Positions 18,405 to 32,600 of a stretch of 64,000 bases of DNA are shown here, one piece after another. Source of the DNA: Thunnus maccoyii (Eukaryota; Chordata; Actinopteri; Scombriformes; Scombridae); contig NC_056540.1 in the NCBI RefSeq assembly GCF_910596095.1, positions 11,153,001 to 11,217,000 of the forward strand, in the 5' to 3' direction. A model generated the notes under the pieces. That model was not told the DNA's origin and ran no database searches. It saw only the letters and a program-made list of their open reading frames with translations. The position numbers were made by a program, and so were the translations under genes. Each line of letters opens with the position of its first letter. The stretch's first letter is position 1.

Positions 18405-21400
18405 TTAGTTGACCTTGTCTTGGAAGATGTAGAGGTTGTTGGTGGCTGCCACGGCGATAATGTTCTCATGCGGGTGCCACGTAGTGTGAAGGATCTTCTT
18501 GCTGAAGTCTAAGCTGTCGACACTGATCTCGTCCTTACGACGTTTCCCACCCACACACACCTGGAGAACAACAAGAGGGATGAAGAGGTGTGAAGATGTG
18601 AGAGTACACACAATCCTAAAGCACAAATTAAAACTTATTTCAGTGATGTAGAAGCAGTATGAATTCATTTTTTGGTCACTTGCGGGCAGCGCAACAAGCT
18701 GTAAACACAACGCTGACATATCAGTTGCTTATCTACATATCCAGCGGGCACAGCACAGTGTTCTGTTTCTGGCCACCCAACAAATATAATAACAATATTC
18801 ACTCTCCTTCAAACTAGTTTTGGTCGCCACTAACTCACAAGGGAAATATCTGGCTCTTTAGTGGCTAAATGCTCCACTATATTCACCAGCTAATCGCTGA
18901 CTGTCTGTCTGCTGTTTGGTACTGGGCAGGTAGCACACAGTAGGTTTATCCGAGTTTGAAAACAGCTGTCTGCTGCGGCTGTAAAAAAGGTTTATCAGAG
19001 CAGTGAGACAAAACGGTAAAGCAGGAGGATCTAAAACCAAAACAATGAGCTGAAAGACACTTAATACTCTGTGGAGCTGAGGGAGCCAGGTGATCATCCC
19101 CCATTGGGTTTGTCACTCTGAGCTTCTCTATTCACATGACCCATTGTCATTTGAACTATTGTTCATATAAAAATACAGATTTAATGCAGCTTTAGTTGGA
19201 AAAGAGGTAATTTTAGATTAGTCTACTGTGCATGGTATGTTCATGTTTATGCCCAACTTCTCCATTTTGTTGTCAAAATAAATTATGTAAAAAGAACAAA
19301 AGAGGATGAAACATCATGTTTCAGCTTTCTCTAATAGAGCAACTGCTTGCTTTTATTTAAAAAAATGTTTTATATTTCATTTGTACATTTTTATTTGTGC
19401 CTTTCCTGCTGGTATGTGAATTTCACACAACTCTGAACTGTTGTAGCCCCACTTTGTGAGTCTTACTGATAAAGCGGGTGTTTTTTGATATGCTATTTCT
19501 GCACAGTGTCCTAAAATAATTATGAGGCAGATAATCTGTTAAAGAATCCTCCAGATCTAATTCCTCTTCTATTTCTTTACCTCCTACTCCACCACCTTAC
19601 CAATATATTACATCCAGACAGTAAAACGTATCTATCAGCAGCAGTGTTGTTGTATTTGGTCCAGTTGTATCTTGTTCTAATATTTTTTAGATTGTAATAA
19701 AAGCCTCCACACATAATGTAAAAGTTGCTGGATATCTAGAAGTACTATTTTGAATGTAAGTGGATTGGCCGTTTTATTCTAAAAGACGTTTTGCCACTCA
19801 TCAAAGAGGCTTCTTCAGCTGTCCTGACTGATTGGGAGTCCCAGGTATTATGAAACAGCAAACCCAGTTTCTTCCACTCAGTACTTCTCAGGATTACTTG
19901 TTTTGATGAGAAGTGTTGTACCTTGCGAGGCTTAAGAATAGCTCTGGGCTTGCTGTTCTCCCTGGATGCTTCCAGTGTGACGTCCCGTTTGGTGTTTCGG
20001 TCAAACATTCGGAAAAAGTTGTTGTAGGAGCCGGTCATGATGACGCTGAGGAGGAACAGAGGAGTAAGGGAAGGTTATTGAGATGGACGAATGGATTGAT
20101 GATGGATAGATGGATGGATCGAGGAAATCTCACCTGTCTGATCCATTCCAGACGCACTCGAATTTGTCAAAGATGCAGTCATTTTCATACAGAGAGCAAA
20201 GTTTGCCTCGCAAATAATCGTGAACCTGGAAAACAAACAAAACGAATGAATCTGTGAAGCATGAACTAGTTAATGAATTAGGATCACACTTTCCCAGCAT
20301 CTAAAGCTCATTACATTGCCTTTCAGTGGACAACTATAGGCTGCATGACCATATGCTCTACTTTCAGTAATCCCTCCAGACCTGGTGACCTACGCTAAGA
20401 CGCTAGGTAGCAGGTGGAGGCGGAGAAGAGAATCCCTTGAGCCCAGCTGATGGCCTTATCAATCATGACCTGCCCTAAGATGGCTTCCCCTGATCAGACA
20501 GTGTGGATCTGACCCCAATGACCACACAGTGGGAGGTTTTGCCCTTTAGGTTGCATGAGCACTGCCACTATCTGTCTTCTTATGGGCAGTAAGCTCAATA
20601 AGCCCTCCTGGGGTAATTGCTAAAGATGATAGGGCTGCAGATTGGCAAGAGTGACAGTGAAACAGGATTATGTTGAGTGATTAGTCTGAAATCAATACGT
20701 TTTGATTTGATCTGGACCTGACCATTATTTACCAACTTCACCAACTGAGAATTATCTTCGGAGCCTTCTAGCTGTCCAACAGGCGCATAAAAGCACAAAG
20801 AAAACGTACCTGGTATGTCTCAAGTGGTTTGTTCTCCATTTGAAGGTCCCACACTTTGACAGTGAGGTAGTCCCTTGTCATCAGGTAGCGCCCGTTGTGG
20901 CTGAACTTCACGTCAGAGATGGATGAGATGATTTCAGAGAAAAAGGAGCGAGTGGAAGGATCCTCCGGTTCCTCGAAGTCTACAAGAGAGAACGCGCGAG
21001 AAGCAGTTATCTTTTGACACATAAAACACATTTCACACCGTAGGAGGTCGCTACTTAAAAGAGATGTCTTTCCTCCCGCGATTCTTTTAATCATCCGCTG
21101 TGAAAACACAAAGCAGATTTTGTTTGGGTGGTGGGGGCTGTCATTAGCTAACAATAACAGCACAACAATGCCTGGATGCAAGGTTTTGCTCGGCAGCTGC
21201 ATCTCTTCACAGGATTATTTCTCTGTGTGCTTAGGGAGACAGTCGTGGGTCAGCATGCTGGGTAAATATTGGTTATGATTCATATTGATTTTGGCAGCTG
21301 CTGATCTGTGTGCAGGCCAGCACGCTGGGGATAAGAGCCAGGCATTCCATCGTTAGCTGTCAAGTTATTGTTGCTCCCTGCTCCTCCTCCTCCTTCTCCT

Positions 21401-22191
21401 CTTCTTCTCCTTCCACCATTCCTCCCCTCTCTCCTCTCCATCGCTCCAAAAAAAAATGCCCCCACCGTTCTCCTCCTCCCCACCTCCTCCCTGCACCTCC
21501 CTCCTCCTCAGCTGAGGCCTGGAGAATAGCTCTGTGATGTGTCAATGGGGAGCCTAACAAGGGATGCGGCATGAAAGATGAAAAAATGGGAGGGTGAGGA
21601 AGGGATAAGAAAAACAAATCAATGTCAAAGTGCCGGGCCCATTTGAGCCCTGCTGGATTTATTTGTGTGTGTGTGTGTGTGTCAGTGTTTGCGTATAAGT
21701 GGGTGTGTGCAATGTGTGCATGTATATATGCATGTCTGTGTGTGCCCTCCCTCCTATCCCACTCCAGGGGTGTATAATAGGGTCCCTGGGGAGTTGGCAG
21801 GGGGGCTGTTTGGTCCCTCTCTCTCTGTCCTGGGGCTCAGTGTTTTGGCAATCCTCTCCTATATCTCCATCCATCCTTCCCTCATCCATCCATCCATCCA
21901 TGCATCCATCTTCTGTCTAACACTGATTGATTTCAGCAGCCTCTCAGATTTACAGGTACGGGAGGAGATACAGTATGATTGTGGGTGTTTTTTTGTTGTT
22001 TATGTAGCTAGGAGGTTCAGGATGTTCTGTATGTGTATGTGTTTGTATGTCAAGGGAAGGAGGAGCTGTGTGTGTGTGTGTGTGTGTGTGTTTGAGTGGG
22101 AGGGCATTATAACATTGCTCTGAGCCTCACATGTTCATGCAGTGTAGGTATTAACAGACCCATCCTAAGGCTAACGAGAGCACCTGCCTGC

Positions 22192-22248
<57 letters not shown>

Positions 22249-23953
22249 TCTCGCACTGCAAGCACCTGTCAAGGCACGTACATGTCAATATCAAACAATC
22301 AGAGTCTGCACATACTGTAGGGTGCCTGTGAATACCTAAGACGTCACATTTACCACCAAATCCTACATTTTTTTTCTTATTTAACCCTCAAATGCTCATG
22401 TGAAATTCAACAGGCCGTGTTAGCGCACGCTCTGGTGAACACATCAATATGTCTGAGGAAATGACTGACATTATTGAACAACAAGGTGTGTCCATGAGGG
22501 ACTAATGCGATTGCTCTTAAGCCATTGATTTCCCAGCTAAAATGTCAATGTATTCATTATTCATTCGGGCAAAGTGTATGCATGTGATGGTGAGCTTCAG
22601 AGAAGGCCATTCATTGTTTGAGACGCACAGAGATTTATTGATGGGTTATCAATCGTGGCATATTGAGCAGGGGGGGAAGGTTTCGTGTCACAGCAACACA
22701 AAGGTGGAGCTGAAGCAGAAAAATGTGAATGTGAACAAGCATCCATGGTGACTGAGCGCCCTATATATTTCTGTTTTACCTTTGCCATAAATTTAGCAGC
22801 ATTACTTTTATTCTTTTCATCTTTCTATTATTTCTTGTCTTTCTTGTTCTCTACCTCATTTTCCTTTATAGTACTACTACCCCGCTACCATTGAGGACAC
22901 AGAGGTCACATCCTAGGAGTCGTTTCTGGGAAATGGGAAGAGTTGCATTCTACAGTCAAACACAAATTACACAGGGTGGGTTTATTACATATACAATCTT
23001 TTCCTTTGACCGTTCTAAGGGGGAAAAAAAGAAATAGAATAAAGAATTATATTGAAAATGCACTCACATTTGCAGTGTTTGTCACAGAGTGCGGCCTGTC
23101 TCATGTCACAGAGGCGTATAGAGCCTTTGCTGCTGCTGTAGGCAAAGGTGTGACAATGCTGGGGATGAAACTCTGCTGAGGTGATCACTTCGGTCAACTC
23201 CTCCATGTTGGCCGGTTTGATGTCCACAATGTCTGAGAGGCAGGCGCTAAGGAACAACTACAACTCTTAGACAGACACTACAGGCTATTTGTAATGTAGC
23301 GGACAGCAGCTGAGGATTCAAATTTTAGCTCTGAAAAATCTTAAGTTACGCGCATTTTCTTATTATGTTTTCATAGTTTTATGCAAACTATAATATGTCC
23401 TGAACATAGAACAGAGAAAGACACAGATGAGAGGATACTGAAGCTGCGATCAGTGATCTCCAGGTTCCATAGGTTCACTCTGAGGTCGTCAGTGGAGATG
23501 AAGGTCTGAAGGTCGGAGTTGACAGAGATGGAATTGATGTGGTATGTGTGGGCGTTGCTGAATACTCGCCTGGCTGTAGCTTCAACCATCAAGTCCATAG
23601 GCTGCAGCACCGGCACCTGGTGGTAAAGACAGAAGTCCATTAAAAAAAGGGGAAAAAAATATGAAGGCTTTCATGTGTTTCGTAAACACTGATGCAATGT
23701 TTTATATCCTTTGATGCTGGTCTCCTAGAGGCCCTCTTAGATATTTATCTGTGTGCATTTTTTTGTGTGTGAATATACAGAAAGTGTTTGTGTGTGTGAA
23801 CCACAACCGCATGACTCCAGGGATTCATATGACATTTACTCCACAAATCTTAATGAAACAGAGTCAGTGACGGAAGGGCTCCGGGGCTGTTTGATGAGCT
23901 GGTTCAATCATACTGTGAATATCTATTTGCAACACGGCTACTCAGTGATCATG

Positions 23954-23993
<40 letters not shown>

Positions 23994-24159
23994 ATAAGTG
24001 CTGAAGAAGCCACTGCTGTTCTCTTGTTTGTGTGTGTGTGTGTGAGAGCGAGAGAGAGAGAAAAGAGAGAGAGCAAAGAAGGTGGAAAGAGAGATGGCCC
24101 GAGGGCATCGCTAGGCCCTGCTGAGGAATGATAACTGAACTCTGCAGAATTAAGACAAG

Positions 24160-24205
<46 letters not shown>

Positions 24206-26597
24206 TATACACACACACACACACAGTAGCACAGTGCTGCTCCGGCTTCAAAGACGCCCAGCACCAGTCTGCATGCAGCCCCCCGTTGGCCAGATAAAAC
24301 CCAGACAAAGAGAGAAGGGAGGGGAGGGAGAGAGGAGAACAAATCGACTGCTTCTTCTCCCCTTTTTCTCTCGTCCGTTGCTGGCACTGACAGAGAGACA
24401 TGGCAACCCAGCAGGCTGCTGTATCTCCATGGGTGTCACTTCGTTTCCATGTCTTTCACTGGCTGTCCAGAGAGACACGGACCGTATTAACCCATAACCC
24501 CCTGTTACACGGTTCAGCCTGCCCCTGCACCTTCTCAATGGATCCTTTTCCTTATAGCATGTTATACAGAATATTTTAAATTTAGATAACCACGCTTTTA
24601 AAAGTAGCACATTCTTTATGAAATCTACCCACAACCTAGAATTTTGAAGCAATTTCCTACATATTTGATGTTTAAAGGAGATATTGAATGAAAAAAACCT
24701 GACATCATACATTTTTTTGTTTGATTTCTTGGCTGCATTTTGGAATAATATTTCTGTGTTCCTCCCTCTCTGCCTCTGCCCCCCCCCCCCGCACAGATTT
24801 CACAGCCTCTAAACAGGATTGCCACAGTCCCGGCCTGTCCTCCAGGTTGCTATGATCCCCTGGTCAGCCAGACAAAGAGGGACAGACACGCTGAACACAG
24901 CACTAATCTACTATGGCAGACACACACACACACACACTGTCCTATGTGTGTGCTGTCTTTGTGTGAAAATTAAAGAGGTACTGGAGTGATAAGGATGAGA
25001 GAGAGGGGGGAGAGAGAGAGAGGGAGAGGATGATCCTTTCATGGTCTTCACCTCAGTGCACACATCGATCACTCATTCTCACTTTCCGCTGCCAGTCCAA
25101 GTTTAAAATTGTCCACACTGTATGATATTCAGCAGGTATTTAAATGATGTATCAACTTTGATACAGTTACAGCTTGTAATGCTAAGAAGTCTCTGCAGGA
25201 TTAAAGGCTATCATAGCATAATGAATGAGTGAATGCTAAATTTTGATTTAATCAGCTTATCTGTGCTGTTCCTGCTCAGACTTCAGAGGATTTTGAACAT
25301 GCCTTTCCAGAAAAGCAAGTTCAATCAAATCTTTGGGAGCTCTGTTTCATTTAATTTGCAGCTCTCTAAACTACTGAATTACCTTTAAATGTCATGTGAT
25401 TGTTAAGGATGACAGAACATAAGACTTATTTGGATTTATGCTTTTGCAACATAAATTGGATAATAGGATTAAATACTGAGATGTGCAATTATTTATATTA
25501 TTCTTCTTGTTCCATAGAATTAAATACTATGAGATGGTTCTCTACAGTACATCATAGTTATAAAATCTAGATATCAAACATATAAATGAAAAATATAAAT
25601 GGAGCATTTAAATCTAATGTCTGCACTGGACAGTAATGACCTTTACAGCTCTATCATTCATGGCACATTGTTAGGATTTAAAATGATATACTTTTATCAA
25701 ATATTCATGGAAATAGTGACAGTAATTTTTCATATTTTACGTTTATATGATTAACACCTTATAATTATAATTGTATGAGGTTCCTACCTCTACCTCTAAA
25801 AGAAGCCTGAAATGATGCTGTAGCTTTAAATGTTTTGTTTCCATTCAAGATGAATTCAATCTTCAGATCATAACCTGGTATTCACTCCAGAGCCAAACAG
25901 TTCAATTTTAATAAACCAGAGTACATGTGCTTCTTTGGGTGTTGTTTGACCATGGTTTGACCTCTTACCCGTAGCGAGGTGATGGTCGACGGGTCCCTGA
26001 TCCGTCCGTCGTCATCCTTCAGGTTGTAGCCCTCCGGACGCTTGTCTCTCTCGCTGATCTTCCAAAGCTTAACCGTCTTGTCTGGGATGGATACATCACA
26101 CAAACACACACACACACACACACAGAGAAACACAAAACACAGTTAGAACATGGCTCACTACAGTGAATCTCAGATACAAGATGGATGCGGGGGGTTGGGC
26201 AGCCAATCTGGCATGTAGCTGGGCAGGAGCCAGTGTGGATGATGAATGGCGGCTCCTGTGTAGATTGTGATGTCACTGATACCAATCTACAAGTTGACTA
26301 CATTTCCTCGCTGCAATATACGCTCCCCCTGAAAAAAAAAGCCATCTGGGTGCTTTTCAATTCTGCATCACATAAACACCAGTTACATCTCATCTTCTCG
26401 GTCTAGTGAGGAGGATGGCGGCTGCAGTCAGGTTGTTGCTTTCTTTTTTTTTTTTTCTTTTAATTTCCGCTGTGAATATTGGTGTCAGAGCAGCGAGGCC
26501 ATCGCCACAGGATCCTTCACCATCTGCTCCAGCCACCGCTAGCACTTCTGTAGCAGCCATGCATGACGCCCACAATCTGCAAGACGTCTCTCTGCTG

Positions 26598-26630
<33 letters not shown>

Positions 26631-29376
26631 TGTGCGTGTATGGTGTGTGTGGTGGCACATGCTTTGATATATGTGCATGTGTGTGTGTGTTCCTGCTGTG
26701 GCAGCCATGCATGAAGTTCTCAATCTGAAACGCTTCTGCTGGTGGCACTTGCTTGGCCAAGCGAAACACCAATACATTCACACAAATAGCCAAAGAGACA
26801 TTTTCATGTGATATTAATAACACTTTGCTATGCAGGAAAATATTCCTCTCTGTATATCAGATGTATACTATCTGACTTGAATCATGCCTTTAGTTGACAC
26901 TTTTATTGACTGAGAGCACCATAACACCCACATTTAAACAAACTCGTGATAGATTGATGGTTACTTTGACCCTGTTTTGCCACGTGTTTCGCTCAAAAAC
27001 CGAGGCCGTCATAGCTAAGTGACTGACCATTGGTGGAGAGCAGGAAGTAGGCGGCGTTCTGCTGAGGAAGCCATTTGATCTTGTTGATCTTCTCCTCAAT
27101 CTCCAAACTCTTCAGGTAGTCAAACTCCGGCTCGTGGCTCTGGAATGTGCTGTAAACATTGTACTCCCCTCGACGCTGGGGCTGGCTCTTACTCTGCAAA
27201 AGAAGGAGAAACATAATTAGAGATTGACCTGCTTTCTGTTAATTTCAGATGATTAAATACTAAAATAAATGGGATGTGGAGATTTGGGAAAAATTTGCTT
27301 AAATTTCCCCTTTGAAGGAATAGTTTGACATTTCGGGAAACACACTTATTTCCTCTCTTGCTGAGACTAAGCTGATTGATCTATACCACTCTCTTATCTG
27401 TCCATTCATTATGAAGCTGGAGCTAGCAGCCAGTTAGCTTAGCTTAGCACAAAGACTGGACACAGGGGGAAACAGCTAGCCTGGCTCTGTCAAAAGATAT
27501 GAAACTATGCCCCCTGGCACATCTAAATTAACACATTATATCTTGTTTATTTAATCTGGAACAAAAACTGAAGTGTAAAAACAATTTTTATTATGTTTTT
27601 TCTTTTTTACGTGGGGTTACGTCCAGTCTCCACTAGCAACCACAACAAGACTCCAGGAAGTCACTGTGCCTGACCATGAAATAATCTGGCACTACAGTAA
27701 CTCTCTGCCTCATTTTCAAACAAATGAGATATGACATATTAATGAGAGAGTTTTTGTGCTAAGCTAAGCTAATTGGCTGCTGCCTGTAGCTTCATATTCA
27801 TGGTATCGATCTTCTTATCTTTATATTGCCTCAAGGTTAGATTAAACATTTTTTCCTCACCACTCAACAACATCACATTGCCTATGCAGTTTTTATTGGC
27901 TTATTCCACTGCTTCATTGCAGCTGCACCACATTTACTACTCTCCAACATATTATATTTTCTGGGCTGCTGCATTACATAAAATGAAAAAATGTAGATGT
28001 GCACCATTTTGCACACATTTCTGTATAATTCAGCAAGAAATATTTGGTATCTTTGAAAACCTTAGGATCTTAACTGGAAGTTTATAATGTTATGGTTATT
28101 ATATTAGCTGCTATTTCTGGTTTCAAGACATTTACTGCTGAATTTCAAGCTATATTCCAGCAATTATTTCCAAAGCATTTCAAATGAACCCATTTTCTTG
28201 CTAGTTATCTAAAATCAACCAATTTTTTACCCCGTCTATAATGGTTCTAGGCTGTCAAGCCCTCTCAGCAGAAGGGCAGCATAATTAGTGTTGCATTGGT
28301 GGCATTTCCTACCTCCTGCTCCCTCTGGAAGACAACCACTCTGCCTCCTTTATCTCCGGTGGCCAACAGCTCCCCCGATGAGTTAAACTCCACAGTTGAG
28401 ATAATGTCAGCTGCAACACAGGAAGCAGAGCAGAGAAATGTCAGTGTGGATGTGCACAGAGCTGTCAAGGTACCAGTCAGACAGAAACCTTTCAGTGAGA
28501 TCTGGTAGGGTGACTTCTGGAAAACACTTCAGGGGAGGGGGAATCTCTGAAACGCTGTGACAAACCCACAGAGAACTCTCCGACACAGATACCCTAGTTT
28601 GTTTGAAATATGGGTTAGAAGAAACCACGGGATGACTCACTGCATGATATCAACTAATTCAGCCCCTTGTCTGATTGAAGTGAGCCAATCTGTGCCATTT
28701 AAATGCACTCCTGCTTTTTAGAGGACGCCGCCGCCGCACTAATAATGCCATTCATCTCTCCCCTCCTGGCTGCAAGACCCTATGCTGCTCAGTGACTCTC
28801 CTGCTCCTTCATTAAAAAAAGGAACCCTAAGATTTAAGAAAAGCTGTAAAACCTTTTGAACCATGCACTTTGTGTGGCTTTTATACTGTATGTCTGGGCA
28901 TGTATTAACACAGTTTCTAACTTTCAATCTGTGCAGTGCATCAACAAAATAGAACAGCAATAAAATATAACTGCTTCATTTATATTCCGTTGCCAACATT
29001 TTTCAGTGTCTCTGCATAGCTCCAGTTACACCAAAAGTAAATAACAGACACCTACCCTTAAGGTAGCTTTTCCTCTCCTCCTCAAAGACATACATCTGCC
29101 TGGATTTGGGAGAGGCTAAGGGTGACTGTAATTATTATACAGCCCCAGGCTAAAAAGATATAGCATAATGTGTGTCACATGCACACACAGCAAAGGCTAT
29201 CCCTATGTTTAACAGTGGCAATAATTTTAGACAGAGAGAGAGAGAAAAAGAGAGAGAGAAAGCTTGTTGTTTTGTACCCCCCACGCCCTCTGTGGACCTG
29301 CTACTGGCGGAGTGCTGAACAGGAGAGGGGAATGTTGCTATGGAGACTGTTTCCATCTCTAGCGGCAGTCGGAGGG

Positions 29377-29409
<33 letters not shown>

Positions 29410-29649
29410 AGTGTGTGAGTGTGCCAATAGCTCTCAGACTTAGTTGCTGATGCTAGCTGTAATTCAGCAGACGGAGAGAGCGAGTGCTGCATTAGGGTGA
29501 AAACCTGCTACTGCATCTGGGGGAGTGTGTGCAGTTGCAATGCAGCACACAACTTCAGACAATAGAGTCCCTGTAGACTTGCTCATCTCTGCACATGAAG
29601 CTGCTGTGTGCATGCCGGAGAGGCAAGTGAATGACTAAGCGTCAAGTCT

Positions 29650-29688
<39 letters not shown>

Positions 29689-32600
29689 CCTCCCCTCATT
29701 TCGTTTAATTGTTGAAGAGAAAAACACGTTCAGAGATGAGACCGGAGGGACTCTTATGGCCATGTGCTGATAATGACATGAGGTGGGGGGCCGATCCTAA
29801 TCATATTTGAATCTAGAAACTAATAACGTTTCACAGACAAGACATACTCTGACCTAATTATTGCCTGGGAGTACCCCACTGACATACCATATTGTTATTG
29901 CACACGTGGTGTACACCTTTACACATGCACACAAAAAAACAAGCTGAAGTTATCTCTCTCTTCCTGTATCTGCATATATCGACCTTATGCATGCCCAGAG
30001 AATACCCCCCCCCCCCCACCACCACCAGCACACACACACACAACACAACCCAACCCAACACCATCAGGCCAAAGCCACTGGTGTGAATCGAATGGAATCG
30101 GCTTAGCGGTCAGCATTCTTGAATCAAAGCTTTTCTCTCTCCCTCTCTCCCCCACTCTCTGTCTCCCCTCTCCTTCCCTCATCATCAACACATTAAGTCA
30201 CCGAGGAGAAACAGTAATTGATGGATGCCATTTAACGAGTTTACACACGGGTACATCCTTCAATCATCTCAGTGAATGAACAGCCGGGTAGAGCCACTGA
30301 AGCCGAAACTCAAGAGTAACGCAATGGAACACTTCTTTAAATGAGTTTTTCCTCATGCAAATGTATTCAAAGCAGACAAGGCAATCTATTCAACCTCAGT
30401 CACTGATGGAATTTTGTTTGATGGGCGAAATACTTTTTTTTTTTTTTTTCCAGATGAAATTTCATTCTAGGGAACAAATTAGAAGCAGAGTGGCAGGTGG
30501 GCGGGCTCTCTGTGAGGATTTCCGCTTGCATCAGATCAGATTTTTATGACGTGAGCAGCAGCAGGTTCAAGGTGAATTGAAATTAGCAGCAGCAGGCTGG
30601 TGATTCGGCGGATCAAATGTGTACTTACACACACACACTCTCCCTGTCTCTCTCTCTCTCTCTCACATACACACACACGCACGCACAGCTTCATCAGCAG
30701 ACCATAACCAGATGAAGCCCATAAATCCTGTGGCCAGCCAGGTCTGACACAGACAGGTCAGCGCTTCTTGATGCATCAGACGGATGCTCGAGATAACACA
30801 CATCCATCACCAGTAATAACGTGGACAAGCCTGTTGGCCTGCTGCTGTGATGCATGTGTGTGTGTAACTGTGAAAGAAAACAGGCTCTTATCTGTTTCTA
30901 TTCACCGATCTGAACCTCGATAACCCGCCTTCAGCACTGCAATATAGAATTGGGAGTCCGACCGATCGGATGGAAACATAGATATGCATTGATTCTGGAA
31001 TGAAACCCCTGCACGAGGAGCCAGAAACACAGGGAGGGGAACCAGGATATTGAATGTATTTATAGACATAGACAGAGCATGCAACATCTATCACGCATAA
31101 CAGAGAGGGACACTAAAAGAAATGATAGTGAGAGGGGGGAAGTCTGGCCCAAACTGGGGTGGAGGTGCAGTGGGAAGGGGAGGGGAGGAAGGTTTGTTGC
31201 TCTAAGTAGGTCAATAAAAGAACATACAGTGAGTCTCATCGGCACAGACACAAGCAAAGACTAAAATGGGAGCACCCCGGCTAACCTCTAGACAACACAT
31301 AATCCTGTCAGGGGTCAAAAAAAAGCAAAAACAGACTAAGGCTTGATCCGGTGACACTGGGAGGGTTGTATAAGACACACGGATCCAAAATGGTGTGACT
31401 GCATGGAAAGCTACTTGTGTAAGTGTGCAGTAATTCCAGGTAGAGGGAGGGACGTGAGCAACATGGTGTCGTGCGAATGCTTTGTTAGACGTGGAGAGGA
31501 GAGGATTACAGCACTTGTGCTGAGCTGCCTGCGTCAAAGGATCAGGCCGGGGGGATAATTCAGGTCCGTTCTCTCTTTCACTCGCTGCTATCGCTGCTTC
31601 TACGATAATCAACAATATGTATCAATCTGCACTTCTTTTCTTTCAGGAACATAAGCGCAGACATGCAAGTATCACAAATTCTATATGTTAACACTGTGCA
31701 TCTACCAATTTTGTCATTTTGCGTTGAATAAGCAGCTGATAACAGCTTCATTTCAGACCAACAACAATGGAGATCAATCAAAATTCTGAATAAACCCTGC
31801 TACCCACTGGTCTGGTACCCAGCCATATGATTAAGGGGTTTATTAGGCTTTATTAGCTCTGCACAAAGCAACAGAGCACAATGCAGCTCTTTTCATCTGA
31901 AGAGCATGACTCTTTGTAAGATCTGGAGTGAACAAGCTAATTAACCTGGTTTCTCCAGGATCAGCCCCTTGAGATTGAGACGGTGTGTGTGTGTGTGTGT
32001 GTGTGAGTGTGTGTGTTTTGTCTGAATGTGTATGCAGTCTTTTGTGCATGCTCCTCCGTTTCCCCAAACTCCGGGGAGTAGAGGGTGAAATGGGAGAGAC
32101 GTGTTACTGCTTCACTTCTCACACTTCATTAACACATCGCTGTGGCACACATCTGACTGCAGACACAACACGGGACAGGGCGAAACAAGAGGAGAGGTGA
32201 AGTTGTGAAAAGCCGTGAAATCCGCGATCAATTCCTGCATACGCTATACCCCCGAATACCAAGAGGGAGGATTCTGAATCCTTGTTATTTGGTATTCTCT
32301 TAGAAATTGAAGATATGGAAGGGGGGAGGGTGGGGGCCGCATAGAATTATAATCCACTACCAAAACAAAAGCTGTCTCTCCCTCTCTATCTGTCTGTGCT
32401 GCTTTGGTGCAATCCCTTTCATCTTCCTGTTTCCAAGGCTGAAGTGAATCAAAGATGAGATGTCTGCTGCACAGACAGAAATCCTGTGTCTACAGTGACC
32501 TTATCACCAAGACATGAAGGATTCCGAGTGACGCCGCTTCTACGACAGGACACAGAAATTAGCTATCAAAACTTACAAATGTATCCCATTATAAAGTCCA

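Noticed and set aside
24150..24401. Long ORFs across (CA)n/(GT)n tracts, as also at 26.5, 29.4, 35.5, 45.5 and 52.4 kb
   Set aside because: Dinucleotide repeats give stop-free Cys-Val or Thr-His runs in several frames; these are artefacts.
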